DNA of 64,000 nucleotides from Loktanella sp. (GTDB taxonomy: Bacteria > Pseudomonadota > Alphaproteobacteria > Rhodobacterales > Rhodobacteraceae). The notes beneath the pieces are model-generated. The model worked only from the letters and a program-made list of their open reading frames with translations, was not told the DNA's origin and ran no database searches. The DNA lies in contig JAFPBO010000016.1 of assembly GCA_017390475.1 (NCBI GenBank), forward strand, positions 50,996 through 114,995. Direction: 5' to 3'. Both the position numbers and the translations under genes were made by a program. Each line of letters opens with the position of its first letter. Position 1 is the stretch's first letter. Of the stretch, positions 1 to 8,086 are shown in pieces.

Positions 1-462
1 GCGGCCACCTCTGCCATGGCCGAGATCACCGTGACCGACGCCTATGCCTTTGAAACCGCCCCCACCGCCATGGCCGGTGGCGGTTTTCTGACCATCACCA
101 ATACCGGCGACAGTGATGACGTGCTGACCGCCGTGCAGGCCGATTTCCCCAGCGTCCAGCTGCATACCACCGAATTTGACGGCGATATCGCCCGGATGAT
201 GCATCTGGAAGCGATCCCTGTCGCTGCGGGCGAAACCGTCACGCTGGCACCCGGCGGGATGCATGTGATGTTCATGGGCCTGCAAGGCAATCCGCTGACC
301 GCAGGTGACGAAATCAGCGCCACTTTGGTCTTTGAACAGGCGGGCGAAATGCCGGTCACCTTCGATGTTGTCGCCCGCGATACGGCAGACAGCCATGGCG
401 AGGATCGCGGCCATAACCATGATCAAAATAGCCACGATCACGGCAATAGCCACGACCATTGA
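1..462 (+). CDS. PCu(A)C-family copper chaperone, 5' end outside window
   Basis: Periplasmic Cu(I) chaperone of the PCu(A)C family, which delivers copper to the CuA site of cytochrome oxidase together with SCO proteins. The reading frame is open from base 1. The first codons (AATSAMA, then EITVTDAY) look like the end of a signal peptide, so the true start lies upstream and the ATG at 16 is probably internal. The metal-binding Met/His pattern is visible as MMHLE followed by GGMHVMFM. The C-terminus is a His/Asp/Asn-rich tail with repeated HD and SHDH units, a likely extra metal-binding extension. An SCO homologue follows 58 bases downstream, which supports a copper-delivery operon. Confidence 0.87.
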   Translation, partial: AATSAMAEITVTDAYAFETAPTAMAGGGFLTITNTGDSDDVLTAVQADFPSVQLHTTEFDGDIARMMHLEAIPVAAGETVTLAPGGMHVMFMGLQGNPLTAGDEISATLVFEQAGEMPVTFDVVARDTADSHGEDRGHNHDQNSHDHGNSHDH

Positions 463-520
463 TCCTGCCACGGCGTTGCCCCACTGATGGGGTGACGCCC
501 TTTCCAAGAAAGGAAACCAG

Positions 521-1123
521 ATGAAATCTGTTATCTTCGGGTCAGGCGTCCTGGCAATTGCAGCCGGTCTTGGCGTCTATGCCTGGCAAGCCAATACTGC
601 CCCCACCCCTTGCGGCAATACCAGCGTCGCTGGTGCCGCCATTGGCGGCCCGTTCGAACTGGTCTCTGAAACCGGCGAGACGGTGACCGACACCGACGTC
701 ATCACCAAACCGACACTGGTCTATTTCGGCTACACCTTCTGCCCCGATGTCTGCCCCATCGATTCGATGCGCAACGCGATTGCCGCAGATATTCTGGCGG
801 ATGAAGGGGTCGATATCGGCACCATCTTCATCTCGGTCGATCCCGAACGCGATACTGTGGATGTGGTGCGCGACTACACCGATAATTTCCACCCAGAGAT
901 GATCGGCCTGACCGGCAGCCCCGAACAGATTCGTGAGGCCAGCCAAGCCTATAAGACCTATTACCGCGCCGTCGAAGGCGACCCGGACTATTACCTCGTC
1001 GATCATTCGACCCAGACCTATCTGATGTTCCCCGAGACAGGTTTCGCCACCTTCTTCCGGCGCGACACGCCTTCGGAACAGGTCGCCGAAATCACCGCCT
1101 GTTTCGTGGATCAACTGGCCTGA
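521..1123 (+). CDS. SCO1/SenC/PrrC-family copper chaperone
   Basis: Membrane-anchored, thioredoxin-fold copper chaperone (200 aa) for cytochrome c oxidase assembly. In Rhodobacter, PrrC/SenC members also link oxidase activity to redox signalling. Residues 4-23 form one N-terminal membrane segment or signal anchor. The copper-binding pair is C74-P-D-V-C78, and the third ligand is the conserved His at about 162 (DHSTQTYL). An AGGAAA ribosome-binding site precedes the ATG. It follows a PCu(A)C chaperone and precedes hemN, so the cluster serves respiratory copper and heme supply. Family assignment is firm. Which oxidase it serves cannot be read here. Confidence 0.93.
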   Translation: MKSVIFGSGVLAIAAGLGVYAWQANTAPTPCGNTSVAGAAIGGPFELVSETGETVTDTDVITKPTLVYFGYTFCPDVCPIDSMRNAIAADILADEGVDIGTIFISVDPERDTVDVVRDYTDNFHPEMIGLTGSPEQIREASQAYKTYYRAVEGDPDYYLVDHSTQTYLMFPETGFATFFRRDTPSEQVAEITACFVDQLA

Positions 1124-1136
1124 TTTTCGATACAAT

Positions 1137-1150
1137 TTGATCTGGCGCAA
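1137..1150 (+). promoter_or_regulatory. Candidate FnrL (FNR-type) site upstream of hemN
   Basis: TTGAT-N4-CGCAA lies 33 bases before the hemN ATG, in the 60-base gap after the SCO gene. The first half-site matches the FNR consensus TTGAT exactly. The second (CGCAA) matches three of five bases of ATCAA. Control of hemN by FNR-type regulators under low oxygen is well known in Rhodobacterales, which raises plausibility. The imperfect half-site keeps confidence moderate. Confidence 0.45.
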
Positions 1151-1183
1151 TAAATCGCGCCGGATCATCTGCAACATGGCCTC

Positions 1184-2533
1184 ATGGATCATATTGCAAA
1201 TCTGCGCCGCATGGGCCTGTTCGATGCGCGCGTGCCCCGCTACACCAGCTATCCGCCCGCCACTGCGTTCAACCCGCAGGTGGGCGCGGATTTCCAGCGC
1301 GATTGTTTGACCGGGCTGGACCCCGCCGTGCCGGTTTCGGTCTATATCCACATCCCGTTTTGCGAAAGGCTGTGCTGGTTCTGCGCCTGTGCGACGCAAG
1401 GCACGACCACGCTGAAACCGGTCGAGAATTATCTGCGGGTGGTCAAGATGGAACTGGCGATGCTAGCCCGCACCCTGCCTGCTGGCGTGACCATGGGCCA
1501 GATGCATTGGGGCGGCGGCACGCCGACGATCCTGCCCCCCGACATGATCCGCGATCTGGCACAGGCGGTGATGGATGTGATCCCGCCTGCCCCGGATTTC
1601 AGTTTCTCGGTCGAGATTGACCCGACCCTTGTCGATGATGCCAAAATCGCCATGCTGGCCGATATGGGGATGAGTCGCGCCAGTATCGGCATTCAGGATT
1701 TCGCCCCCGATGTGCAGGCCGCGATTGGCCGCGACCAGAGCTTCGCCACGACCAAAGCCTGCGTCGACAGCCTGCGTGCGGCGGGTATCACATCGCTGAA
1801 CGCCGATCTGGTCTACGGCTTGCCGCGTCAGACCCCCGATAAACTGGCCGATACGCTGGCCAAGGTCCGCGCGCTGGACCCTGACCGGATCGCGCTGTTC
1901 GGCTATGCCCATGTGCCGAATTTCTCCAAACGGCAGAAACTGATCGATGAAACAGCCCTGCCGGGTGAGGAGGACCGCTATCACCTTGCCCAACAAGCCG
2001 CCCATACCTTTGTCGCTGCGGGATATCAGCCTATCGGGATCGACCATTTCGGCAAGCCCGATGACAGCCTGACAATTGCCGCCAATACGGGTCGGCTGCG
2101 GCGCAATTTCCAAGGCTATACCGATGACACCTGCCCCACGCTGATCGGCATCGGTGCATCCTCCATCTCCCAATATGACGCGGGCTACGTGCAGAATGCC
2201 TCTGCCACCGCCGCCTATATCGCACGGATCGAGGCAGGCGATCTGGCCGGACACCGCGGCTATGCGATGACGCCCGAGGACCGGCTGCGCGCGCAGGTTA
2301 TCAACATGCTAATGTGTGATTTTGATATTGATATCAATGCCTTGGCTAACCACCCTGATGCAGATATCCTGACCCCAGTGCATCAGGCCATTCTGGATAA
2401 CTTTGCCGGCTTCGTGGAACGCGACGGCGAGAAGATCAGAATCTTCCCCGCGGGGAAGGTTTTGACCCGGATCATCGCCAATGCCTATGACGGATTTAAC
2501 GCGATGGCAGCGCGGTATTCACAAGCCTCTTGA
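1184..2533 (+). CDS. hemN: Oxygen-independent coproporphyrinogen III dehydrogenase
   Basis: Radical SAM enzyme that oxidatively decarboxylates coproporphyrinogen III to protoporphyrinogen IX without oxygen, in cytosolic heme synthesis. It is 449 aa, close to the usual HemN length of about 450. The 4Fe-4S motif is C60-x3-C64-x2-C67-x-C69 (FCERLCWFCAC), as in true HemN rather than HemW. The N-terminus around VPRYTSYPPA and the GGGTP motif also fit HemN. The 3' part contains a palindrome (2440-2464) found twice more in the window as non-coding repeat; here it is translated as IFPAGKVL. A possible FnrL site lies upstream. Confidence 0.96.
   Translation: MDHIANLRRMGLFDARVPRYTSYPPATAFNPQVGADFQRDCLTGLDPAVPVSVYIHIPFCERLCWFCACATQGTTTLKPVENYLRVVKMELAMLARTLPAGVTMGQMHWGGGTPTILPPDMIRDLAQAVMDVIPPAPDFSFSVEIDPTLVDDAKIAMLADMGMSRASIGIQDFAPDVQAAIGRDQSFATTKACVDSLRAAGITSLNADLVYGLPRQTPDKLADTLAKVRALDPDRIALFGYAHVPNFSKRQKLIDETALPGEEDRYHLAQQAAHTFVAAGYQPIGIDHFGKPDDSLTIAANTGRLRRNFQGYTDDTCPTLIGIGASSISQYDAGYVQNASATAAYIARIEAGDLAGHRGYAMTPEDRLRAQVINMLMCDFDIDINALANHPDADILTPVHQAILDNFAGFVERDGEKIRIFPAGKVLTRIIANAYDGFNAMAARYSQAS
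2440..2464 (-). repeat. GC palindrome repeat, copy 1, inside hemN
   Basis: Contains the 16-base perfect palindrome CTTCCCCGCGGGGAAG (2443-2458). On the minus strand the extended unit, starting CAAAACC and ending GATT, equals the two non-coding copies at 21478 and 21538. Here it lies in frame in hemN and encodes IFPAGKVL near the C-terminus. Confidence 0.85.
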
Positions 2534-2583
2534 TCTCTGATCCGCTTGCGCCACCTTGCATGGGTGAACAGGGGATCAGGGCC

Positions 2584-2940
2584 ATGGACATCATCAACTA
2601 TATCTTCGTGCTGGCCAGTGTGGTGCTGGGTGCCTATGGCTGGCTGGCACCGCAATACACGCTGGAAACGTTGGACCTGGAGGCAGGTCCAACCGGGATG
2701 GGTCAATCCGAAATCCGTGCCTCTGCCGGGGCGTTGTTCATCGGCATGGGCCTGGGTGCGCTGATCATCGGCAGCCCTGCCGCCTATGCGATGCTGGGGT
2801 TCTGCTGGCTGGGCGCATCCATAGGACGGGCAACATCCTTGGTGCTGGACGGGCAATCACGCAAGAAATGGACCTTTTTCGGGGTCGAGGCTGTGGTCGG
2901 TCTGGGCGCGCTCGCGCTCAACCTGCCCCTTGCAATGTGA
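2584..2940 (+). CDS. Small four-helix membrane protein, DUF4345-like
   Basis: Predicted inner-membrane protein of 118 aa from the ATG at 2584. An in-frame start at 2530 overlaps hemN but lacks a ribosome-binding site, whereas AGGGG precedes 2584. Hydrophobic segments lie near residues 2-20, 40-62, 64-82 and 95-115, with a short basic loop (GQSRKKW) before the last. Length and pattern resemble DUF4345 proteins, whose function is unknown. It ends just before the tmRNA gene. The assignment rests on general pattern only. Confidence 0.7.
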   Translation: MDIINYIFVLASVVLGAYGWLAPQYTLETLDLEAGPTGMGQSEIRASAGALFIGMGLGALIIGSPAAYAMLGFCWLGASIGRATSLVLDGQSRKKWTFFGVEAVVGLGALALNLPLAM

Positions 2941-2942
2941 CG

Positions 2943-3282
2943 GGCAAGCGCCTATTTCAAGACTGTCCGCAAGGACTATGGATATAAACGCGCTCGTAAT
3001 ACGCGGATCGGACCCGGGGGCGGTACCCGGCGTCTCCACCAAACACTGCTCATTTGGCAGCCATGGGGACGAAACAGGATCGACGAACGTCTAAAGGGGT
3101 TTGCTTTATCTCGGTGAGTTACCACCGTTATCGGTACAACAAAGCTAGTTGCAAATGACAACAAAGCACCAATGGCGATGGCTGCGTAAGCAGTCGGAAC
3201 TATTGAAACCTTAAGTCCTATGGTTTTGCGACCATAGGCGGGGTCCGCAGGTACCTGGCAACAGAAACCTGCACCTTCCCCC
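2943..3282 (+). ncRNA. ssrA: Circularly permuted two-piece tmRNA
   Basis: Ribosome-rescue RNA in the permuted form typical of alphaproteobacteria. The acceptor piece comes first and ends in CCA at 3039-3041. A 23-base internal transcribed spacer (3042-3064) follows, then the coding piece from 3065. The tRNA-like acceptor stem is directly checkable: GGGGACG (3065-3071) pairs with CGTCTCC (3031-3037) over seven pairs, including the G3-U70 wobble that marks alanine identity. A five-pair arm with a seven-base loop precedes it (CCGGG/CCCGG). The tag frame is 3151-3186 with stop TAA at 3187 and reads ANDNKAPMAMAA. The outer ends (2943, 3282) are estimates. A GCAGGT/ACCTGC hairpin lies close to the 3' end. 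Confidence 0.93.
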
Positions 3283-3344
3283 CAACATTAACGTGTGTAC
3301 CGATCGGCAGGCTTGCATCGTAATCCCCCGCTGCGCAGACTGTC

Positions 3345-4001
3345 ATGATGTTGCGTAAAACGATCATTGCTGGCTGGTTGGCCATGGCACCGGCTATGGC
3401 AATGGCCTGCGAAACAGCCTTGCTGCTGGCGATTGATGTTTCCAACTCGGTCGATGGCGCGGAATACCGGCTGCAGGCGGATGGGCTGGCCGATGCCTTG
3501 CAGGACCCCCAGATCGTCGAAACCATGGTCCGCGATCAGGTCGCTGTCGCCGTCGTGCAATGGTCCGGCGTGGATCAGCAGGCCTTGTCGATTTCCTGGA
3601 CAAGGATCACCGGCCCCGGACTGGCGGCGCAAGTATCCGCGCAGGCACGCAGCATGGAACGCGCCTTCATCCTGTCCGGCACCGCCACCGGCGAGGTGAT
3701 CAGCTATGCCCTGCCCCTGTTCGATCAGGTGCCTGATTGCAAACGCAAGGTGATCGACATATCCACCGACGGCACGGCCAATGCAGGTGGTGATGTCAGA
3801 TTGATCCGGCAACAGGCCGAACGCGCCGGGGTGACGATCAACGGAATCGGGATTGAAAGCATGGGGCTGACTATCACAAATTATTTACGTTCCGCTGTCA
3901 TCACCCGCGACGGGTTCGTCATGACGGCACGGCTGCATCGTGACTATCCCGCAGCGATCCGCGCCAAAATCCTGCGCGAATTAACCAGAGTGATCAGCTA
4001 G
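3345..4001 (+). CDS. DUF1194 (von Willebrand A-like) exported protein
   Basis: Probable exported protein of 218 aa with a VWA-like fold. A signal peptide is visible at residues 1-21, ending AMAMA before CETALLLAI. A MIDAS-like metal motif D31-V-S33-N-S35 follows immediately, and IDISTDGTANAGGD is the second characteristic segment. These features match DUF1194, whose molecular role is unknown. Two ATGs in tandem (3345 and 3348) are both possible. chrA starts 10 bases downstream on the same strand, so the two are probably co-transcribed. Confidence 0.83.
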   Translation: MMLRKTIIAGWLAMAPAMAMACETALLLAIDVSNSVDGAEYRLQADGLADALQDPQIVETMVRDQVAVAVVQWSGVDQQALSISWTRITGPGLAAQVSAQARSMERAFILSGTATGEVISYALPLFDQVPDCKRKVIDISTDGTANAGGDVRLIRQQAERAGVTINGIGIESMGLTITNYLRSAVITRDGFVMTARLHRDYPAAIRAKILRELTRVIS

Positions 4002-4011
4002 GACCCCAATC

Positions 4012-5262
4012 ATGAAAGAATTATTCACCGTCTTCGGCCGGATCGGGCTGTTGTCCTTTGGCGGGCCTGCGGCGCAGATTGCTCTGATGCATCAGGAACT
4101 CGTCGATAAGCGCGGCTGGCTGAGCGAGGATCAATTCCTGCGCGCACTGTCCTTTTGCATGCTGCTGCCAGGGCCAGAGGCGATGCAGCTGGCGACCTAT
4201 GCGGGCTGGAAACGCGGCGGTGTTGTCGGCGGGCTGATCGGTGGCGGGCTGTTCGTGCTGCCCGGCGCGCTGGTGATCGCGGTGCTGGCGCTGCTCTACG
4301 GCGTCTACGGCAATCTGCCGGTGGTGCAGGCGCTGTTTGTCGGGGTTCAGGCGACAGTGATTGTCGTCGTCATCGCCGCGCTGATCAAGATTGCCGGGCG
4401 CGCCCTGATCGGGCGGGCACATCTGGCAATTGCCATTGCCGCCTTTATCGCGCTGTTCTTTTTCGCGGTACCGTTTCCAGTTGTCGTGCTGCTGGCCGGG
4501 ATCGCGGGTGCGCTGATGCCGCATGAAGCGACCAAAGCACTGCCCCTGCCCGGTGGCAGTTTCCGCAAGGCCGGGCGCGTCTTGCTGGTGGGGGGCGCGC
4601 TTTGGGCGGCACCCGTGATTGCGGTGGCTGTATCGGGCAGCGGCTTTCTGCTGGATATCGCGACATTCTTTTCGGTGCTGGCAGTCGTGACCTTTGGCGG
4701 AGCCTATGCGGTTTTGGCCTACATGACGCAAGAGGCCGTGTTTTCCTATGGCTGGTTGACCACACCACAGATGATGGATGCGCTGGGACTGGCCGAAACA
4801 ACGCCCGGCCCGCTGATCCTGGTCACGCAATTTGTTGCCATGATCGCCGGGCTGGCGCAGGGCGGTGTCATGCTGGCGCTGGTCGCGGGGGCGCTGACGC
4901 TCTGGGTCACTTTCGTGCCTTGTTTTATCTGGATTTTCGCCGGTGCGCCCTTGATCGACTGGCTCGACGGGCGGCCGCGTCTGCGCGCTGCACTGGCCGG
5001 GATCACCGCTGCCGTGGTCGGGGTGATCGCCAATCTGTCGCTCTGGTTCGCCCTGCATGTACTGTTTGACGATGTGACCCGGCTGCAATCGGGCGTGATC
5101 AACATGGTCATCCCTGATCCATCCAGCCTGCAACCGCTGGCGCTGGTGCTGATCGCGGTCGCTGCGGTTCTTTTGTTGCGGCTGAAATGGTCATTGCTGC
5201 GGGTTCTGCCGCTTGTCGCGCTGTTGGGCTGGGCTGTGACACTCGTCGCCGCTGTGGCTTGA
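4012..5262 (+). CDS. chrA: Chromate transporter family protein ChrA
   Basis: Inner-membrane transporter of the CHR family, 416 aa, in the two-domain long form. Each half repeats the signature: FGRIGLLSFGGPAAQ with LLPGPEAMQLA in the N-terminal half, and TFGGAYAVL with TTPGPLILVTQFVA in the C-terminal half. About ten to twelve membrane segments are visible. Family members export chromate, sometimes coupled to sulfate or proton movement, though many genomic homologues have no proven substrate. It follows a DUF1194 gene with a 10-base gap. No chrB regulator is seen nearby, so chromate as the true substrate is inferred from family only. Confidence 0.9.
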   Translation: MKELFTVFGRIGLLSFGGPAAQIALMHQELVDKRGWLSEDQFLRALSFCMLLPGPEAMQLATYAGWKRGGVVGGLIGGGLFVLPGALVIAVLALLYGVYGNLPVVQALFVGVQATVIVVVIAALIKIAGRALIGRAHLAIAIAAFIALFFFAVPFPVVVLLAGIAGALMPHEATKALPLPGGSFRKAGRVLLVGGALWAAPVIAVAVSGSGFLLDIATFFSVLAVVTFGGAYAVLAYMTQEAVFSYGWLTTPQMMDALGLAETTPGPLILVTQFVAMIAGLAQGGVMLALVAGALTLWVTFVPCFIWIFAGAPLIDWLDGRPRLRAALAGITAAVVGVIANLSLWFALHVLFDDVTRLQSGVINMVIPDPSSLQPLALVLIAVAAVLLLRLKWSLLRVLPLVALLGWAVTLVAAVA

Positions 5263-5325
5263 GGTCGCCCCTTTTCATGCCGCCCGAATCCCGTATGCTA
5301 TCCCCAGTCCCTGAGGAGAAGTACC

Positions 5326-5796
5326 GTGCCCGATACCATTGATTATGGAAACCTGATGCATCGCGCCATGCGCGGATTGATCCAGCAGGTTCTGACAGGC
5401 GTCGCGCAGACCGGATTGCCGGGCAGTCACCATTTCTTTGTCACCTTTGACACGATGCACCCTGACGTCGAAATCGCCGATTGGCTGTCTGACCGTTATC
5501 CCGGCGAAATGACAGTGGTGATCCAGCATTGGTTCGCCAATCTGGAGGTCACGGATGAAGGTTTCACCATCACGCTGAATTTCGGCGATAATCCTGAAAC
5601 GCTCTATATCCCCTATGACGCGATCAAGACATTCGTCGACCCCTCTGTCGAATTCGGCCTGCGGTTTGAAACGCAGGATGATCAACGCGCCGACATCGCC
5701 GAAGCACCGATGCATGAAATGGTCGAACCCGAGGATGATAAACCCGGCAACCGCAAACCGGCAGAGGTTGTCAGCCTCGACAAGTTCCGCAAATAG
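5326..5796 (+). CDS. sspB: SspB-alpha type ClpXP adaptor
   Basis: Adaptor that tethers ssrA-tagged proteins to the ClpXP protease. The 156 aa product has the alphaproteobacterial SspB form: an N-terminal helix (YGNLMHRAMRGLIQQVL), a substrate-binding beta fold with HHFFVTFDT, HPDV and IPYDAI, then an acidic linker and a short C-terminal tail (VVSLDKFRK) that would act as the ClpX-binding peptide. The start is GTG at 5326, chosen because GAGGAGAAG sits just upstream. The tmRNA that encodes the degradation tag lies 2 kb upstream. Confidence 0.92.
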   Translation: MPDTIDYGNLMHRAMRGLIQQVLTGVAQTGLPGSHHFFVTFDTMHPDVEIADWLSDRYPGEMTVVIQHWFANLEVTDEGFTITLNFGDNPETLYIPYDAIKTFVDPSVEFGLRFETQDDQRADIAEAPMHEMVEPEDDKPGNRKPAEVVSLDKFRK

Positions 5797-5862
5797 GACG
5801 GCTTGTGATCCGTTGACCTGCTGCTAAAACCCTTTGGAACCCGAAAACCGAAGGATCATGCC

Positions 5863-7254
5863 ATGACCGCGACCCGCACAGAAACCGACAGCTTTGGCCC
5901 GTTGGAGGTTCCTTCCGACCGTTACTGGGGTGCCCAGACCCAGCGGTCGATCATGAATTTCCCGATTGGTTGGGAAAAGCAGCCTGTCGCCATCGTGCGC
6001 GGCCTTGGCGTGATCAAACAGGCCTGCGCGATTGCCAACAAGGACCGTGGCAAGCTGGACGCCAAACTGGCCGATGCCATCATCGCCGCCGCAGCCGAGG
6101 TGGTCGCAGGCAAGCTGGACGATCATTTCCCGCTGGTGGTCTGGCAGACCGGGTCCGGCACGCAATCGAACATGAACGCCAATGAGGTGATCAGCAACCG
6201 CGCGATTGAAATGCTGGGCGGCGTGATCGGGTCCAAGGACCCGATCCACCCCAATGACCATGTGAATATGGGGCAATCGTCCAATGACACTTTCCCCACC
6301 GCGATGCATATCGCCGTCGCCACAACGGCCCGCGATGTGCTGTTGCCGGGGCTGGAAAAACTGCATGCAGCCCTTGTCGCCAAGCAGGAAGAGTTCAGCG
6401 ATATCATCAAGATCGGCCGCACCCATACGATGGATGCCACCCCGCTGACCCTGGGGCAGGAATTTTCCGGCTATGCCCATCAGGTCGCCATGGGCATCCG
6501 CCGGGTCAAATCCGCCCTGCCTGCGATCTATGAACTCGCCCAAGGCGGCACCGCTGTCGGCACTGGCCTGAACAGCCCTGTCGGCTGGGGTGAAACCGTC
6601 GCCGCCCATATGGCCGAAATCACCGGCCTGCCCTTTGTCACCGCACCAAATAAATTCGAAGCACTGGCCGCCCATGACGGCCTTGTCGAAATGTCGGGCG
6701 CGCTGAAAACCGTCGCCGCCAGCCTGTATAAAATCGCCTGCGATATCCGCATGCTAGGCTCTGGCCCGCGCTGCGGCCTTGGCGAATTGATGCTCCCCGA
6801 AAACGAACCCGGATCATCCATCATGCCCGGCAAGGTCAACCCGACCCAGGTCGAGGCGATCACCCAGGTCTGCGCCCATGTCATGGGCAATGATGCCGCT
6901 GTCGGATTTGCCGGTTCTCAGGGCCATTTCGAACTGAACGTGATGAAGCCGATGATGGCCTATAACGTGCTGCAATCCATGCAATTGCTGGGCGATTCTG
7001 CCGGTGCCTTTACCGATAACTGCGTCGCAGGCATTCAGGCCGACCGCACAAGGATCGAAAAACTGATGCGGGAATCGCTGATGCTGGTCACGGCACTGGC
7101 CCCCACCATCGGCTATGACAATGCCACCACCGTGGCAAAGACGGCGCATAAGAACGGCACCACGCTGAAGGAAGAAGCGATCAAGCTCGGCTTTGTCGAT
7201 GAGGCGACATTCGACAAGGTTGTGCGCCCCGAAGACATGATCGGGCCCAAGTGA
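5863..7254 (+). CDS. fumC: Class II fumarate hydratase
   Basis: Iron-independent fumarase (463 aa) interconverting fumarate and malate in the TCA cycle, active as a cytosolic homotetramer. Superfamily motifs are visible in order: [32 protein letters not shown], the region around [17 protein letters not shown], and the mobile-loop signature [13 protein letters not shown] near residue 317. Length equals that of typical FumC. GAAGGATC precedes the ATG. The stop overlaps the GTG start of the next small gene, suggesting translational coupling. Confidence 0.97.
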   Translation: MTATRTETDSFGPLEVPSDRYWGAQTQRSIMNFPIGWEKQPVAIVRGLGVIKQACAIANKDRGKLDAKLADAIIAAAAEVVAGKLDDHFPLVVWQTGSGTQSNMNANEVISNRAIEMLGGVIGSKDPIHPNDHVNMGQSSNDTFPTAMHIAVATTARDVLLPGLEKLHAALVAKQEEFSDIIKIGRTHTMDATPLTLGQEFSGYAHQVAMGIRRVKSALPAIYELAQGGTAVGTGLNSPVGWGETVAAHMAEITGLPFVTAPNKFEALAAHDGLVEMSGALKTVAASLYKIACDIRMLGSGPRCGLGELMLPENEPGSSIMPGKVNPTQVEAITQVCAHVMGNDAAVGFAGSQGHFELNVMKPMMAYNVLQSMQLLGDSAGAFTDNCVAGIQADRTRIEKLMRESLMLVTALAPTIGYDNATTVAKTAHKNGTTLKEEAIKLGFVDEATFDKVVRPEDMIGPK

Positions 7255-7427
7255 AACCAGTCAATCTGAACAAAGCACGCAAGGAACGGGACCGGGCGGC
7301 GGCCAAGGCCAAGGCGGATGAAAATGCCATCCGCTTTGGCCGGACCAAGGCCGAACGGGTGCTGGATGCCGCCCGTGTGCAGCAGGCCAATGACCGGCTG
7401 GCGCAGCAAAAATTCGAGGATGATTAG
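7251..7427 (+). CDS. Small basic protein, DUF4169-like
   Basis: Short protein of 58 aa starting with GTG at 7251, overlapping the fumC stop by four bases. The sequence begins [13 protein letters not shown] and is rich in Lys, Arg, Ala and Glu, predicted as one long charged helix with [18 protein letters not shown]. This matches the DUF4169 pattern. The stop TAG (7425-7427) is followed immediately by the GTG of the ribbon-helix-helix gene. Such pairs are a recurring arrangement in Rhodobacterales, which suggests a joint function that is not known. Confidence 0.78.
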   Translation: MKPVNLNKARKERDRAAAKAKADENAIRFGRTKAERVLDAARVQQANDRLAQQKFEDD

Positions 7428-7661
7428 GTGGATCACCGCCGCCCTGCCAAGCGGTCACTGACCCTGCGGGGCCATCGCACCAGCGTCACACTGGAAGATA
7501 TATTCTGGAAGGAATTTTGTCAGATCGCCGATGCAGATCACAAGACGATCAACGGTTTAGCGGCCGAGATTGATGCGGCGCGCGGTGATATCGGTCTGGC
7601 CTCTGCGATCCGCATTCATGTGCTGGAACGCGTTCTGGCGCGCAGTCAGTCCTTGGAATAA
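7428..7661 (+). CDS. Ribbon-helix-helix domain protein
   Basis: Probable small DNA-binding protein of 77 aa with GTG start at 7428, directly abutting the preceding stop. The beta strand RSLTLRGHRTSVTLED followed by two helices (FWKEFCQIADA and INGLAAEIDAAR) fits the ribbon-helix-helix fold of the RHH_4 type. It is the third member of an apparent fumC-DUF4169-RHH transcription unit with overlapping or abutting ends. The target is unknown. An antitoxin role is conceivable for RHH proteins, but the partner does not look like a known toxin. Confidence 0.8.
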   Translation: MDHRRPAKRSLTLRGHRTSVTLEDIFWKEFCQIADADHKTINGLAAEIDAARGDIGLASAIRIHVLERVLARSQSLE

Positions 7662-7891
7662 AGCGCACCGCGCAGCAATGACAGGCACGCGCGATCCTGT
7701 TTTTCGGCATCGTTCAGTTTCGCAGGTTTGTCCGATGATGCGGCTGTCGGGTTCTTTTGCTTGTTGAATAATCTCGCAATGTCACGCGGGCTTAAAGGTT
7801 TGCCATCAGGTTTTGGCGTCTGTGGCTGATCTTTGCGCTTGAAAAACCGTTGCAGGCTCCGTTTCGACATCGACGGCAATGTAATGATCAT
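7646..7891 (-). CDS. Small hypothetical protein
   Basis: Predicted 81 aa protein with no recognised domain. The ATG at 7891 is preferred because GGAG sits eight bases upstream; an in-frame start at 7966 would add 25 residues of poor coding character. The N-terminal part is strongly basic (MSKRSLQRFFKRKD), the middle is Pro/Lys-rich, and the end contains DAEKQDRACLSLLRGAL. Its 3' end overlaps the ribbon-helix-helix gene tail to tail by 16 bases. The ribosome-binding site is the main support. Confidence 0.55.
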   Translation of the reverse strand: MIITLPSMSKRSLQRFFKRKDQPQTPKPDGKPLSPRDIARLFNKQKNPTAASSDKPAKLNDAEKQDRACLSLLRGALYSKD

Positions 7892-8086
7892 ATCAATCTC
7901 CGTAAACGTTTCTAATACGCGACCAATGGCACCATAATCTTGGCAAAAATATGGCAGAAATCTCACCTACACAGCAACCTCCTGCTCTGAACTGCCGCGT
8001 CTATTGGCCAGATGTCTGACGGCCCTTGATCAGCTGCCGTCAAAGCACCACAATTGCTATCACCATTGTTTCCGTAGCGGGCCCAG

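Noticed and set aside
2857-3164. Minus-strand open frames across the tmRNA gene
   Set aside because: The region is explained by the tmRNA structure, with pairing pieces and the tag frame.
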